Positions 44,880 to 56,803 of a stretch of DNA of 64,000 nt are shown here, in pieces; position 1 is the stretch's first letter, and the number at the start of each line of letters is the position of its first letter. Location: the NCBI GenBank assembly GCA_025766275.1, contig JAFKAC010000023.1, positions 558,001 through 622,000 of the forward strand. Direction: 5' to 3'. Source of the stretch: Lactarius indigo (taxonomy: Eukaryota; Basidiomycota; Agaricomycetes; Russulales; Russulaceae). A program made the translations under genes and the position numbers. Under the pieces are notes generated by a model, which saw only the letters and a program-made list of their open reading frames with translations, was not told the origin of the DNA and did no database searches.

Positions 44880-45600
44880 CTGAGCTTATCCTACCATCCT
44901 ACTTTACCAACTCAGCCAATGCTGACCCCCCCAATCCCGTGCATGGCCCCAAGATGGCAGGCTTCAGAAAGTCTGTGTCCGTTTCCGCTCCTGATATTTG
45001 AGAAGCGGTTCGCATTTTTTGCATTCCGCCGCGAGGCTCATCCCCAAGGGAGGGTTTTCGTTTCCTATTTCTGTTTCGCCGTGCGATGACTCCAGCACGT
45101 CCAGCCTCGAGGCACTCGTTCACGAGTCGCCTACTGCTGCACCAGAAATATTACCTCGCTATGTCCGCATCATGCTACATCGGGCGCGGCGCCTACGCGC
45201 TGCCCATCGCGGACTTGTGTGTAGCGACAGACCCGCAGTTAATTGCCTCTGTTGGAACTAGAGCTGACGCTGGATGGTGGCAGTTGCGTCCGGAAGCGGG
45301 GTTCGGTTCCCGGACGAGCATACGCCGAATCCCGTGCAAGAGCACGGGGACTTGGCTGCGTGCTGGGGCACCCGTGAGCAAGGGTACTTTTCTGCCTTTT
45401 TTGCTGTTGGTGAGGAGAAGGTGCACACGGGGGAGGCGTCGACGCTCGAGGTATCGAGTGACTGGACAGGACGCTGTTCGTGCGAGTCGCCGGACTCGCG
45501 TTCGATCTGTTCGAATGGGTGGACGAGAGTGGCGGGCGGGTCTCTGGGATCGGGACGGTTTCCCAATATTGGGTGTACGGTGTGAGCGAAGGTACGGCTT
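44880..45600 (+). pseudogene. Unrecognised repeated ORF, copy A (degenerate)
   Basis: Similar along its length to 55881-56681 and, at its 3' part, to 61340-61596. Readable parts include YIGRGAYALPIADLCVATDP, FSAFFAVGEEKVHTGEAS and, in a third frame, LFVRVAGLAFDLFEWVDES to a stop near 45600. Frame changes and a deletion relative to copy B indicate decay. No known domain was identified. Confidence 0.4.
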
Positions 45601-45711
45601 AATTACTAATAAATTTGGTGTAAGTGAATATATCGCCGTCGCCTCTTATTCGTCAACAAGATGGTCGAATATCTAATATTTGGCACTGGCACTGACCACC
45701 CGTCTACTCTA

Positions 45712-48700
45712 TTACGAGGGTCCAAGAGCCTGCAAGCGAGAAAGAACCTCGATCGCCTTTGTCCTAAACAGATGACCTTCTGTAAACCACTCCGAAACAG
45801 CGTCCTGCTCCTTAATCGCATCGTCTAGCTCCCTCAATGCGTCATCAATATGAGAACCGGACTGCCCCTCCACCATGTTCTCCAATAAGACCAGCAGCTC
45901 ATCCGTGAGGTATCTTGGGAAGACGGTATCAAACAAGAGGCCACCGTGATGATCGAATATAGCCAAGTCGCAGACGACGTTAAGAATGACGCGCTGTGTC
46001 CCGATAGAATGCTTGTATTGCCTCCAGTTGGATGTAATGGTTCTGAACGTTCCGACAATCATGGCAGAGTGGGCGTCAGGTGACAACGGTATGAATAAAA
46101 TTTGTCGGGTCAGAAGGAAAAAAAGTTCAACCCAATATCCGAAGCCACCGCCGTCACGGAAATCTTGCAGGCGATATAGTTGTCGTTCCATCAGACGTCG
46201 TCCACCAATGCTTGTCCAATTGCGCTGGGGGTCGTCCAACTCATTCCACAATGTCCCCAGGCTCTCGAGCATCTCTTTGTAGGTGTCGTTACTTCGTCCG
46301 TCAATGATGTCGCGTAATTTGGAGGAATAGGAACATAAAAACCGAAGGCGCTGATGGAGATATACGAACTGGGGTAAGAATGTTGGCTTGTTGGGGTTTG
46401 GATTGAAGAATTGGTTCGGCTTCATGATTTCAGTCGGCTCATAATCATCCAAATATACGCCATGTATGTTAAAAACCAAACCACTGGCATAGGAAGCGAT
46501 GGAACCATTGATCATAGATATCGGCGTATCAATGTCCGACACATGGCCTGTTGCAGCAGCAATGCGTTCGAGCTCGGAGATGTCGTCCTCATGATCGCGC
46601 GCCAGGACTTCCTTCACTTGTTCTTCCGTCGCTTCCTCTTCTGAGGGTCTGAATACTTCACGAAGTCGATAAACACAAAATTGCCTCGCGGTCTCGAAAT
46701 AATCGTCAATCTTTCGGGCATTCTTGAGCGCATTTTCATCGATATCGCCATTGTTTGTTTGTTCTGTTTGTTCGCCACCGTCTTCCGTTACGAACAGTGA
46801 AAGCTTTTCGATAGCAATACGTGCGTCCTGTTTTGTGCTATTATCGCCTAGCATTCCTTGATGAGCGACCACAAAGGATAGGGAATGCAAGCGTGCACCG
46901 AATAATCCGTCAGATCCCGGTGCTAGGTGGTAACGTTCGAGCGATTCGTAGAGTGGATTAAATAGCTTTCTAAGATCTCCGAACATCTCCAGTTTAATAT
47001 CGGCAATGATTACGAGCGACGCCACCGTTTCAACACATCCACGTGCACGCTTGTGCCACAATTCCTTATTTGCGAAGACGCTGTAATTATCGCATGTACT
47101 GATTAGGTGTCGTACACGCTTGCAGAGGTCATGGATGGCAAGATCTCCGTGTGCATAGACATCATCGGGCACTGGGCCATCCCAAGAGAGGCGAGGCAGT
47201 GGCCGAGCTACTGTCACATCGTGTGGGGCGTCATTCGTAATTTGTATACCAATGATGCGTCTAAGGGGATGGAGAAGACGGAGAGGATAGCTAATGCTCT
47301 GGAAAAGTGGGGAACGGCGATAGGGTAGAGCGGACATGCTAAGATCGTCATTCTGCGATATGATTGTCAGGTCATTCGACCGAACGTTCGTGTCTTGGTG
47401 TTGCATTACCTGAGAAGCCTTTCTCCATACGTCGATTCCCCATTTAGAGGTAAAAGCGCCGGGTATAGCCATCACGAATGATTCCATCTCGTCGTCCTCT
47501 GTCCGATTATCGATCAGCCATCGAATTGCCCGAACGTCGCGATCTTTGCGTTCGTCGTTCTCTTCCATCGCCAGTTGCATCTGTCCTTGTGATATGTTCG
47601 GGCTCACAACCTTGACCGTTCCACCAGATGCGCGGTCCAAGTAGCTCCGTGGGTGCACCTTCTGCCTCAGATACCATATTAAGCCAGAGAATGGGTTCCG
47701 GAATGGAGATTGGGGTTTGATGACCGGAGCAAACATGCTGAACACGTAAAGAAACGCGCAAATGGCAATTGGGATGACAGTGGTGACGCCAACGGTGGTG
47801 TTTACATTGAAGAGTGAGTCACCGAGTCCTACGAAGAATAAGAAGAGGGAGACGTGGACGAGGCCTGGAACAGATTCCGCGACCATAGGCATATACCATC
47901 CCTCTGCACCTTCGTATAGATACTGGCGCAGTCGAGCACTCTTCAGGGGATTGCTATACCTCTGAAACACGTGCATGTAAACCCGTACCCATTGTTGGAC
48001 GAGAGTTGCGAGGAGTGCGGCGGTAATGCTGAAGACTAGGCTCATGAACCAGAAAACGTTGACCCGAACATCAGAAGGATTTAGAACGAAGTTATATGGT
48101 GGAGGCGGTGTGGATGGGATGGAGATCTGTGGTGCGATAGAGGAAACCTGCTGGGAGATCTGGGCGAGTAGCGCGACATTCTGTTGCTGATAGTAGACCA
48201 TCTGCTGGGCTGGATCAACTTGGAGGTCGTGAATCTTATCGACGAGAAAGGAAGTGAGAGCAGCGGAGAATAAACCGGCCTTGACGACAGTGCGTGAGCC
48301 CGTGGCGTGGTCGACAAAAGATTGACGATATAATACGCACGAATATGAGGACGCCATCCATGTCGTCTTTGAGGGATTGAATCCGGGCCTCGTCATGGCT
48401 CATTGCTTCCTCCATGTGAAGAGACCACAAGGCGTTGGCGTTGTCATTGAAATCCCCAATCATGTGGGGCATTTCGGGAGGCATTGGTTCTGCGGTGTCA
48501 CCAGGAGTTCTATCACCAGGTTGTACATTCTCGCCTGCCCGTTCTAACGTGTTAAGCCCCAAAGTCACTACGTCACTAGTAAATTGAGCTGTGGCCTCAC
48601 CTGAGCTGGGGGGGTCATCTTTCGTTGCCTCAGGCTGCTCTTGCGACGGAGCAGAAGAGCCAGCCTGAGCTTTGAGATCCGCTTCTTCTCCCAGGGATGT

Positions 48701-48769
48701 ATCATTTCCGGCACGGGTAGCCCCCAAAACTTCTCCTTCGCGTCCAGGTGTCACGGTGTGGGTGCTCAT
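45712..48769 (-). CDS. DUF6535 membrane protein, copy 1
   Basis: Exons 48769-48341 and 48279-45712 give 998 residues. The start ATG 48769 (MSTHTVTPGREGEVLG) was chosen because copy 2 has the same MSTHT start; an upstream in-frame start is possible. The DUF6535 core runs from ALWSLHMEEAMSHDEARIQ through DDMDGVLIF|AGLFSAALTSFLV, with the intron at the bar. Membrane segments include VNVFWFMSLVFSITAALLA and a long hairpin from GLVHVSLFLFFVGLGDSLF to FLYVFSMFAPV. The C-terminal 600 residues are soluble and helical. The family is frequent and often tandem in Agaricomycetes; function unknown. The reading frame is intact, unlike the copy at 61.6 kb. Confidence 0.85.
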
Positions 48770-49188
48770 CTCATGAACTTCCTTCCGTCTAACCTCTTTG
48801 TAAAGAAGGGTGAGCGGTGAGTACAACTTGAAGACGGTTGTAATGCACACCTTCGTCCTCGGGCTGAGCTTCAAGATCAGCACCCCATGATTTATTTCTT
48901 CTCCGAGTTTTCCTAGTCATCAAAAGCTATACAGGATAAGAGGACCAAGGGAAGGAATGTCACACTGCCCGAGATCGCTGTTCTAAAACGAAGAGGAACG
49001 ATCACGGCCGTTACCGAAGAACACGAGGGTCCACTTTGTGCTCCCGCTCAAGCGCTCAACATCATCTACTCAGCTTCCGCCGCGTATCAATGTACTCAGG
49101 AATTGAATACGATTCACCATATTGGCCCCCCTGTACCACATTATAGAACATCAGGGTACTGAGAAGTACGTGTCATATCGCTTGGGTA
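48770..49188. other. Intergenic, upstream region of DUF6535 copy 1
   Basis: It resembles the region upstream of copy 2 (59.86-60.0 kb). It should include the promoter of the minus-strand gene. No gene was seen. Confidence 0.45.
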
Positions 49189-49434
49189 ATGTCGCTCGTG
49201 ATGGGGACTACGGCGACTCTCGCCGGCGGATATAACGACACCTACCTCGCATTTTTCACGAACTACCTACAGAACCACTCCCCGACAGAGCCCCACGATC
49301 ATTTCATTTTCTCTCCCGCGTACAACTTCCGTCCTGACCTCGAATCCGATGGACGCGACTCGAAGGAGAAGGTGCAGCTGCAGATGTTGAATTGACTTCT
49401 GGCGGGACTAGTCCAGCTTTTGTTTCAGCAGGCC
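49189..49434 (+). pseudogene. Questin-oxidase-like remnant, copy 2
   Basis: A short in-frame piece, YNDTYLAFFTNYLQNHSPTE with FIFSPAYNFRPDLESDGRDS and LLAGLV after a stop, matches the corresponding block of copy 1. Upstream and downstream parts are lost. Confidence 0.5.
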
Positions 49435-52400
49435 TGCAGGCCCGAGTGTTGTATTCCCGGACGACTGCATGGGATACGTGGTTCGCGCTCCCTCTAATGC
49501 TCTCATTCCAACAATCCGACACAGGCTGCAATCCACAGCACCGACCTACCGACCGACCAAAGCTCTTTCCTCCGTCCTACTTTCCCAACTCAGAAATGGA
49601 CGCCACCGATACTGACCTCTGAGTCGGTTACCTCTCCAAGATCTCACGAGTTTCTTCGAGATGTTGGACTTCGGGGCTTCCACATCAGTATCCACTCCGA
49701 GAAGTGCTCCGCGTTCACCGCTGATTTTCCGAGTAACCCCATTCTCCGGTGTGTGACAGCTGCGAAAATCGCTGACAGTGCGATTCGCGATCTCTTTCGG
49801 GAGTGTAAAGAAGACTGACTCGCGGGGGTGGGGCGCGATGGGGGAAGCCATGTGGGGAGGCGTGATCCGGTACGGTGTCGGTGGCTGGACTTCGCGCGGG
49901 GCTGGTAGGTGCGGATCAATACCGACTTTTCGTGTGTGTTCGCTTCAGCACATTGCCTCCCCTCCCCTCGTTCTTTCATTCATTTCCCTCCCCCTCCCCC
50001 ATGTGCCTGGACGAGCGGTGGCTTGTTCTGACTACCTCACACAGTGAGCATTTAGTCATCTCGGCCGTCTACCTGTAGAGACTCGTCCTCAAGGGCGAAG
50101 TATCCCCTTTTCATTATCCAGCTCCAACACGCGCCGCCTCTCGTTCGCCAGTCGCATGCTGCTACTTCAGACGTACTGCTCCGTGTTTGCGACGTGGTAA
50201 TTACGCGCGGCAACCACACGCGCCCCATCGTGGACATCTAGGGCGCAGTTGGGTTCCTGGAGGAACACGGATACAAGACCAGGCGCCCGCTCCCGGACTT
50301 TGCCGTTCGCCGGGACATGTGGCGCCCGGGCCGGGATACAGTATAGTACTCATCCCTGTCTCGACACGACCGTGACGACGACTTCGGGACACACGGAACA
50401 CCAGCGCGGTATGATTTGAGTCTCACGTGTGACTTGATGTGACCACTACCTTGGGTCCCAATTAACGCCCCGCCGAAGTTGGGTGGGAGCATAGTACGAC
50501 GCTCTGGTCGATGTCTCTTTGCACGAGTGGTACGGCTGCTATTGTTGTAGAGGTGCGTCGTCACGTCTCTCTGAGAAGAGGTTGCGTCATTGGCGCTGTA
50601 GCAGGCCGTACGTCCTGCGCTTCTCGATTTCATCATCGAAGCCACGAATCAAAAGGATCACCGTTTCAAAGATTTTTTTTCGATCATATCCCTACTTGAA
50701 CAGTTCGACGTGAGATCCCGCTACTATGGTAATTGGATCCCGTGCAGTTACTTCGGTTTCACGAGCCTCCAGAAGACGTTGAACCTACAAGACAGATGAA
50801 GCGGCTAGATACCGAGACATATATGGTGGCCCCAGTGAGTGTACCCTGCGCCATCAGAGTGGCTGGCTCTGACCAGTCATCGCCTGATCGCATGGGCAAG
50901 GGGGGAGCATTCGAGGCAAGTTATTGTGGACGATTTGACGAAATTCGACCTAAGTCGCGACGATGGGCCCACGTTCGTTATGAATAATCCTTGCCCGCCA
51001 CCGGGGCGGGTAAGGCGTACGTGGCCTCCACCTACAGGGGTGCTTACTGCATCGCCAGATCATCGACTACTCAACGGCCCAATTACACCGCCTTCTGGAA
51101 CAACGTCGACGCCCTGGCCGCGAAACAATATACCTAAACCTTCAAGTTCGAGGCACCCGCCGCATAGAGTCCCTGAGCAGTTCCCCCATCGTCCCGGACC
51201 CAAGACAATGGAGGTTGGTGATGGTCCCTTTTCCCTCGCGCTTAACTACCCCAGTCCATATGAATAGCCCATTTACAGAATGGATTGGGTTAAGACGGAC
51301 TTTGAGACACCTGACGTCTTTAGCCACCTTCACTCCCTTCTAATGTCATACACGTGCCTCCCGCCCTTACATTGTGAGCACTCCCTGGTCCCTGAGTTTT
51401 CGAGCGGTTTCTGGACCACTTCAGCGCTAATTTTGCGTGGTAGTATTTGTCTTTTCTGGACATCTTCACTCTTTACGTAATGCGCAGGTTTGACATTTCG
51501 GCTGTGAACCGCGCTCGGAGTTTGACGTCCCCGGTCCGGCGCTTGTTTATACTTGAACTCCGAATGGCTCTGAACGCATCACTCTTGTTTCCCAAATGAC
51601 CTTATATCGTGTTGACACCCTCGAGAAAGTCGACTTTTCCATCATTTCGCAAGACACATACCTCTAGTGACGAGACCCGTTGGTTGATAAGTCAGGAATG
51701 ACTTGCAGAGGCAGCGAAACCCAGGTGGAAGTAAACTTTTACGATTTTCGTGCCCATGGGTCACATACCTCTTAATCTCCACTTCCTCGACTCATTGGGG
51801 TCACCAGGTGTAATCGCGGACCTGCCACACTGCTACACGTGCGTTACATACGTACGAGCGAAAGGTATAGTGGCTGTTTTTTTTTTTTTTCCGCCGGAAG
51901 GTGACAGTACCTGGACAATTCGCCTGCGCATGTGCGTAAAAAAGTTCTAAGATCCGTAGTGGTCTGTCAAGAAATCCCAGGGTGTTCTGTCGAACAAATT
52001 CAGTAATGTTCCGTTCCGTTAATAAGTGGACAACCGGCGATAATATGAGACAGCGTGAAGGTGTGATCGCAGCACAGTCCATACGCAGGCACACCGCAAT
52101 AATGAACATCATTTCCAACCCCTTCATCGTGAGTTTGGGCCCAGTTCTTTCGGATCATATGAGGATGACTGCTCGTGTTTCTAGAAAATAATGCGGATCA
52201 GTGGTCGAAACTCGGGACGCTCCGAATTGCACCCCAGTGTCGGTTGTTGCAAATGTCTACTAGCATGCGTGTCACCTCTCAAGGGCAATTATCCCGTAGC
52301 AGCTTCTTTGGGTGCCCAAACGTGGAGGGACTCGCAGCAAACATCCCTGGGTATCGTACTTCCATCTTCCATGGTGACAATGGTTAGAAAACTTGATACT

Positions 52401-53206
52401 GGATGACTCAACCCCGCAATCTGCGAGGACTAATTAGCCGGATGCTAGTAACGTTTTTGCGGTGCATACATGCACGTATGGTGCCTAGATGCCAACTTGG
52501 ACGCCATAACCCTCCCTGGAGTTCTTGATGCCCTTACTTTCCACCGGGTCGGGTCAGCCCCAAGTCGCCGCTTAGACTACCACTCTTGGACAGCACAGCA
52601 GGAATTTCCCCAGTAGACATAGTGTACGACGAGCGTCAATCCAGGTCGGAATGTCCTTGTTCAATCCGTTGACAGCAAACCATCTAGCGGCGGTAGATCC
52701 AAGGGCAAGTCCAAGGGGTAAACCTGGATCTTCGAGCTTCAAGTTTGTGGTACAGTACTATTGTTTTGTTTATTAATCCAATTTCTATACCGGGATCGCA
52801 CGTCGGGGCCGACTCCGCATCAACGAAAGGGCCGGTCTAGGCATTCACAGGTCACGATGTCAAACGGAGCGTCACGTGTATGCCTTAGCACCGAACGGGC
52901 CGTAGCCTGGGCTCCTCAAAAGGGGATTTTCTGCGGCATTTAGGTCTACAAAGGCTTGAAATACATAAATTAAATCGGAATTTCTATTCCGCTGTCCGTC
53001 TGGAACTGTAGAACTGCACAGACATGGTACCTCGGCGGCACCATCGCACTTAGTGCGCAACACCTGTCCGCCTTTGCGAACAAGAGGGTCACTCGCTGCA
53101 CATGACTTGTTTGCCTCCATGATCACCGCGTGACGCTTGAAGCTTGAACTGCGAGTATATAAAGAGCGCAGAGTAGCTGGTTTGATGCAGCCATCGAGAC
53201 TTTGCC
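49435..53206. other. Long stretch without a supported gene; degraded repeats
   Basis: Around 50080-50330 a segment (CGCAGTTGGGTTCCTGGAGG and following) resembles 55400-55490. Open frames such as 50839-51267 are Pro-rich but show no domain. A T run lies near 51880. From about 53110 the promoter of the WSC gene begins, with a TATATAAA-like sequence near 53155. Confidence 0.45.
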
Positions 53207-54689
53207 ATGCTTCGTCTGTCGATTCTCCTTTCTTCTTCGGTGTTCTTTGGGCAGGTGGGTTCAGCCTACGATTTGCGTCCTCAAATGCACCTAGAGCCTA
53301 AACCTTTTGATCAACAGGTCTTAGCTGCTTCAGTGCGTACTAGGAGCGATCCCTCAGGGTGGACGTCATTCCGCTGCCTGGAGTGAGTTTCCTCCCCCAT
53401 GCTCCATATAAATTTGGTTGAGTCAACCCTTTTCTCCTTTGTAGAGACGGTGGTAGCCCTTTCCATCTCCCACTGCTCAACGGCGCCTCCTATGATGATC
53501 ACGCGAATATGACCATAGAAAGTTGCGCTGCTTTCTGTGATAGCCAGTCGGTGTCATACCGCTTTATGGGTCTGACAGACGGTTCTCACTGCTGTACGTC
53601 TTCTATGGAGGATATGACACCGTGCTGCTGAATTAGATGACCTGTTCCAGCGTGCGACAATTTCTTCGAGTATATCTTCCAGAGGGCAGGTAACCAGGCG
53701 TGCAGCAGCACACCATGCAGCGGTGACCCGTCCGAGGTAAACTGTGGTGGCCCATCTGCAGCCAGTACCTATCAGAAGACCGGCTCAACTTTCGTCATCC
53801 CGACCCTAGTCCCATCCGTTGGTCCGTGGACGAGCCAAGGCTGTTACAGGTCAGTGAGCGTACAAGTATCCTGATGGCAGCGCTGACCATATTTCAGTGA
53901 CTCGCCCAGCTCTCGTGCTCTGCATGCCAAGGTTGATGCTGGCGATACTACAGTGGAATCCTGTATCGCAGCCTGCCAGGCCGACGAACACATGCTCGCC
54001 GGCGTAGAATTTGGGCAGGAGTGCTGTGCGTCTATTCCTTTGGCCCCGGATCCACTGCGGTATCCACTGACGAATAAATGTTAGGGTGTGGCGAGGAGAT
54101 TGATCATGGTCAAACGTTTGTTGGAAACGACAATGGGATCAGGCATGGCAATTTCCGGCCGTTCCCAGATAATGCCTACTGCAATATGCCTTGCCAAGGC
54201 GACTCCACCGAATTATGCGGCGGAGCAGGCAGGATCAATGTGTACAGTTTCACGGGAACTTATCCTATTGGGGCCTCTGTCGTGGCGGGTGCTGGCGGGT
54301 GGACGTCTCGGGGTTGTTACAGGTACGGTTCGGTCGTTGCTTGCTTCGTCTCTCCAACTGAGTGTTGATTCCCTTGAAAGCGACTCGACGTCTTCACGCT
54401 CGCTTGAGCGCCGTGTTGATCCAGGGGACGTGACGGTGGAATCGTGTGTGAGCACCTGTCAGTCACAGTCTTTCACGATCGCCGGTCTCGAGTTTGGCCA
54501 GGAATGCTGTACGTCTACTAACTACTCGTGATGCTATTGCTGGCGCAGACTAACGGCTGATGTTTAGGGTGCGGCAATCAGATCCAATCGCCTGGGGCTC
54601 TCATTTCGCAAACCTCGTGCAACAAAGCGTGCACTGGGAACAATACGGAAGTCTGTGGTGGGCCCGACGCGTTGCAGATCTACTATTAG
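53207..54689 (+). CDS. Secreted protein with three WSC domains
   Basis: Eight exons: 53207-53254, 53318-53382, 53445-53593, 53651-53849, 53898-54025, 54085-54322, 54381-54508 and 54568-54689, giving 358 residues. The signal peptide is MLRLSILLSSSVFFGQVLAA. The WSC repeats show the SQGCYSDS / SRGCYSDS opening, an AGVEFGQECWCG / AGLEFGQECWCG middle and a C-x-GG end (TELCGGAGR, TEVCGGPDA). WSC 1 (53318-53760) is divergent, with DGSHC instead of the FGQEC box. WSC domains bind cell-wall glycans and are found in stress sensors and secreted oxidases. No transmembrane segment follows, so it is probably extracellular. Introns fall at equivalent positions in repeats 2 and 3. Confidence 0.85.
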
Positions 54690-55557
54690 TGATCGCGCAA
54701 TAGTATTTACAATTTTTACATCGTATTTCTGTAAGGGTAGTTCTGTAAGGATACCTTGCGAGCTAAATTCAAGGCCTAGTGATTCTCTTCCGTTTTTTTT
54801 TCCTGCAGCTACAAGGCTCCATAACAATTTCCTTGCACGCTTGCGTACTAGAGAAATCGAAAATCTGGTGCATACTGTATTGGTCAAACAAGTGGGCCCA
54901 ATCGAGACTCCAATATTATTGTTCTTCTGTCCAGAAAAACAGTAATCATTGAGTTAGACTGACGGGTCCTGTCCGGACGAAGGCCGAATATAGCAAGTAG
55001 TATCATGCCAAGTTATGGCGCTTTGAACGAGGAACCGTCGTAAGTTGTCAAGCTAAAACCGTGACTCCGTGATACCTGCTTTGTCGATTGACCAAGCCAG
55101 GGAAATTCTCGGGAATACCCGCGACGAGCTATCGATGCCGAAATGTGGGCGTTGAGGCCTTTGAGGCATCCGAGTCGTCGCAACGAACTCGTTTCCATCT
55201 CATCTCTACCTTCCGAGGTCTTCGTCGCCACATTCTCCTTTGTGCGTTCACATATACCAGACTCGGACAGTCCAGACCACTTGATACTAGTTGAAGAGCT
55301 GTACTAACTAGGGCGTCTACAAGTAGCTCAGCATCCACCAATTTTGATAGTGATAGCGGCGTCCAGTGGTCTCCACTACAAGAAACACGTGGCAGCCTGA
55401 GTGCGTCATCTAGAGTGCAGCTGGGTTCCATGAGGAGATCAGGCGCCCGCCCCCGCACTTGGCCGTTCGCTGGGACATGCGGGCGCTGGGATACGATATT
55501 ACAAATTCAACAACGTCTATGGCCGCATATGTGGTCGGGAGTTATTCGTTCAAAGGC
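54690..55557. other. Intergenic with degraded repeat
   Basis: No gene recognised. The segment 55400-55490 is similar to 50235-50330. Confidence 0.4.
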
Positions 55558-55866
55558 CAATAGCAACTTCTTGAACTATGTCTTCCTCTCAAACATTTGC
55601 TACCGGGGTCTCGGACGACATTTTCGACAAATTATATGCGACTCTCACATCGACTCATGCCCCTGGCTTTTCCGGGTCAACCAACGAGGGCACCCTGCTG
55701 CTCTCGAGGTCTTGCGCCATGACTTCAAGAGACGCTCGCCCTTTGTAAACTATCTTAGGTTTCACAAGCGTTGTCCAGGCCTAGCACAGGCCGCAGATCG
55801 CGGGATCGACCAAACTGGGCCCATCCCGCCATCCTACTATCAACTCACCAACAACAACCAATACTG
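55558..55866 (+). pseudogene. Questin-oxidase-like remnant, copy 3
   Basis: Reads FATGVSDDIFDKLYATLTST, then HAPGFSGSTNEGTLLL, and in another frame VLRHDFKRRSPFVNYLRFHK. This matches the N-terminal third of the family (compare 44.1 kb). It is truncated before the histidine motif. Confidence 0.5.
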
Positions 55867-55880
55867 ACCCCTCCGATCTC

Positions 55881-56681
55881 ATGCATGGACGCGAGATCTC
55901 AGGTTCCGGCAATTCTGCGTCTGCGTCCGCTCTCGAAAAGCGATCTACATTTGCGTTACACCTCCGCATCCACGACGAACCCACGTTCACCGTAGACCAC
56001 CCTAGCGACGCCCTACTCGAGCGTATTGGCTGCAGGACGTCACGCGCGACTGGTGCGCGCCAGATTAACATCGACTTTCTTGTGCATGTTCCTCTCTGCC
56101 CGCTAACTCTAACTCTCCTCACTCAGTGCGTACCTCGTCATCTCATCCTTCTTCATGCCGAAGCTCATCCTCAAAGAAGGATCGACGTCTTCTGTATACG
56201 TTTCGCCATGCGGCCGCTCCAGCACACCGGCACCTTTTGCGACTCGCCTGCTGCCCTAGACGTATCTCGCCGATCCGCCTGGTACATCGGGTACGACAAC
56301 CACGCGCTGCCCATCGGGGACTTGTATGCGGCGACAGACGCGCGACCATTCGCTCCCGCTGGAGGCAGGCGCCCGGATGCGCGTGGCCGTGCGTCATCCA
56401 GAGCATGGTTAGGTCCCCGAAAGAGCACACAACGAAGGTTGTACGTGCGTTCGCGCACTTCGCTGCGTGCTAGGGCACTTTCCGCGTTTCCTACTGCCGG
56501 CGAGGAGAAGATGCTCACTGAAGCAGCGCTCGGGGGTATCGAAACACTGGACGGGACATTGTTCGTGCCAGTCGCCGGACTTACTTTCGAATGGCTCGGA
56601 TGGGACAAGAGCGAAGGCAGGTCAGTGGGATTGGGACGGTTTCCCGATGGTTGGATGCGTGTGGCGCGAGCAAAAGCGTAG
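55881..56681 (+). CDS. Unrecognised repeated ORF, copy B (266 residues, open)
   Basis: The longest copy of a family also seen at 44.9-45.6 and 61.34-61.6 kb. The start MHGREISGSGNSASASALEK precedes the blocks HDEPTFTVDHPSDALLERIG, YIGYDNHALPIGDLYAATDA, LSAFPTAGEEKMLTEAALGG and GTLFVPVAGLTFEWLGW, ending at TAG 56681. The open frame and repeated blocks support coding, but parts are Arg-rich and may be out of the ancestral frame. No domain is recognised. It lies 122 bp from the convergent DUF6535 copy 2, the same arrangement as at 45.6 kb. Confidence 0.4.
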   Translation: MHGREISGSGNSASASALEKRSTFALHLRIHDEPTFTVDHPSDALLERIGCRTSRATGARQINIDFLVHVPLCPLTLTLLTQCVPRHLILLHAEAHPQRRIDVFCIRFAMRPLQHTGTFCDSPAALDVSRRSAWYIGYDNHALPIGDLYAATDARPFAPAGGRRPDARGRASSRAWLGPRKSTQRRLYVRSRTSLRARALSAFPTAGEEKMLTEAALGGIETLDGTLFVPVAGLTFEWLGWDKSEGRSVGLGRFPDGWMRVARAKA

Positions 56682-56803
56682 CTTAATTTACTATTATACA
56701 TACACCATCGCATCTCCTTCGTTAACGAGAGTATCTACTAGTATTCCCAGTGAGGTATCGGTATTTGGTACTGGTACAGGGTACAGGCCAATGTCGCGCT
56801 ACT

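Noticed and set aside
50839..51267. 143-codon Pro-rich plus-strand frame
   Set aside because: No recognisable domain, no splice support, and it lies in a region of degraded repeats.
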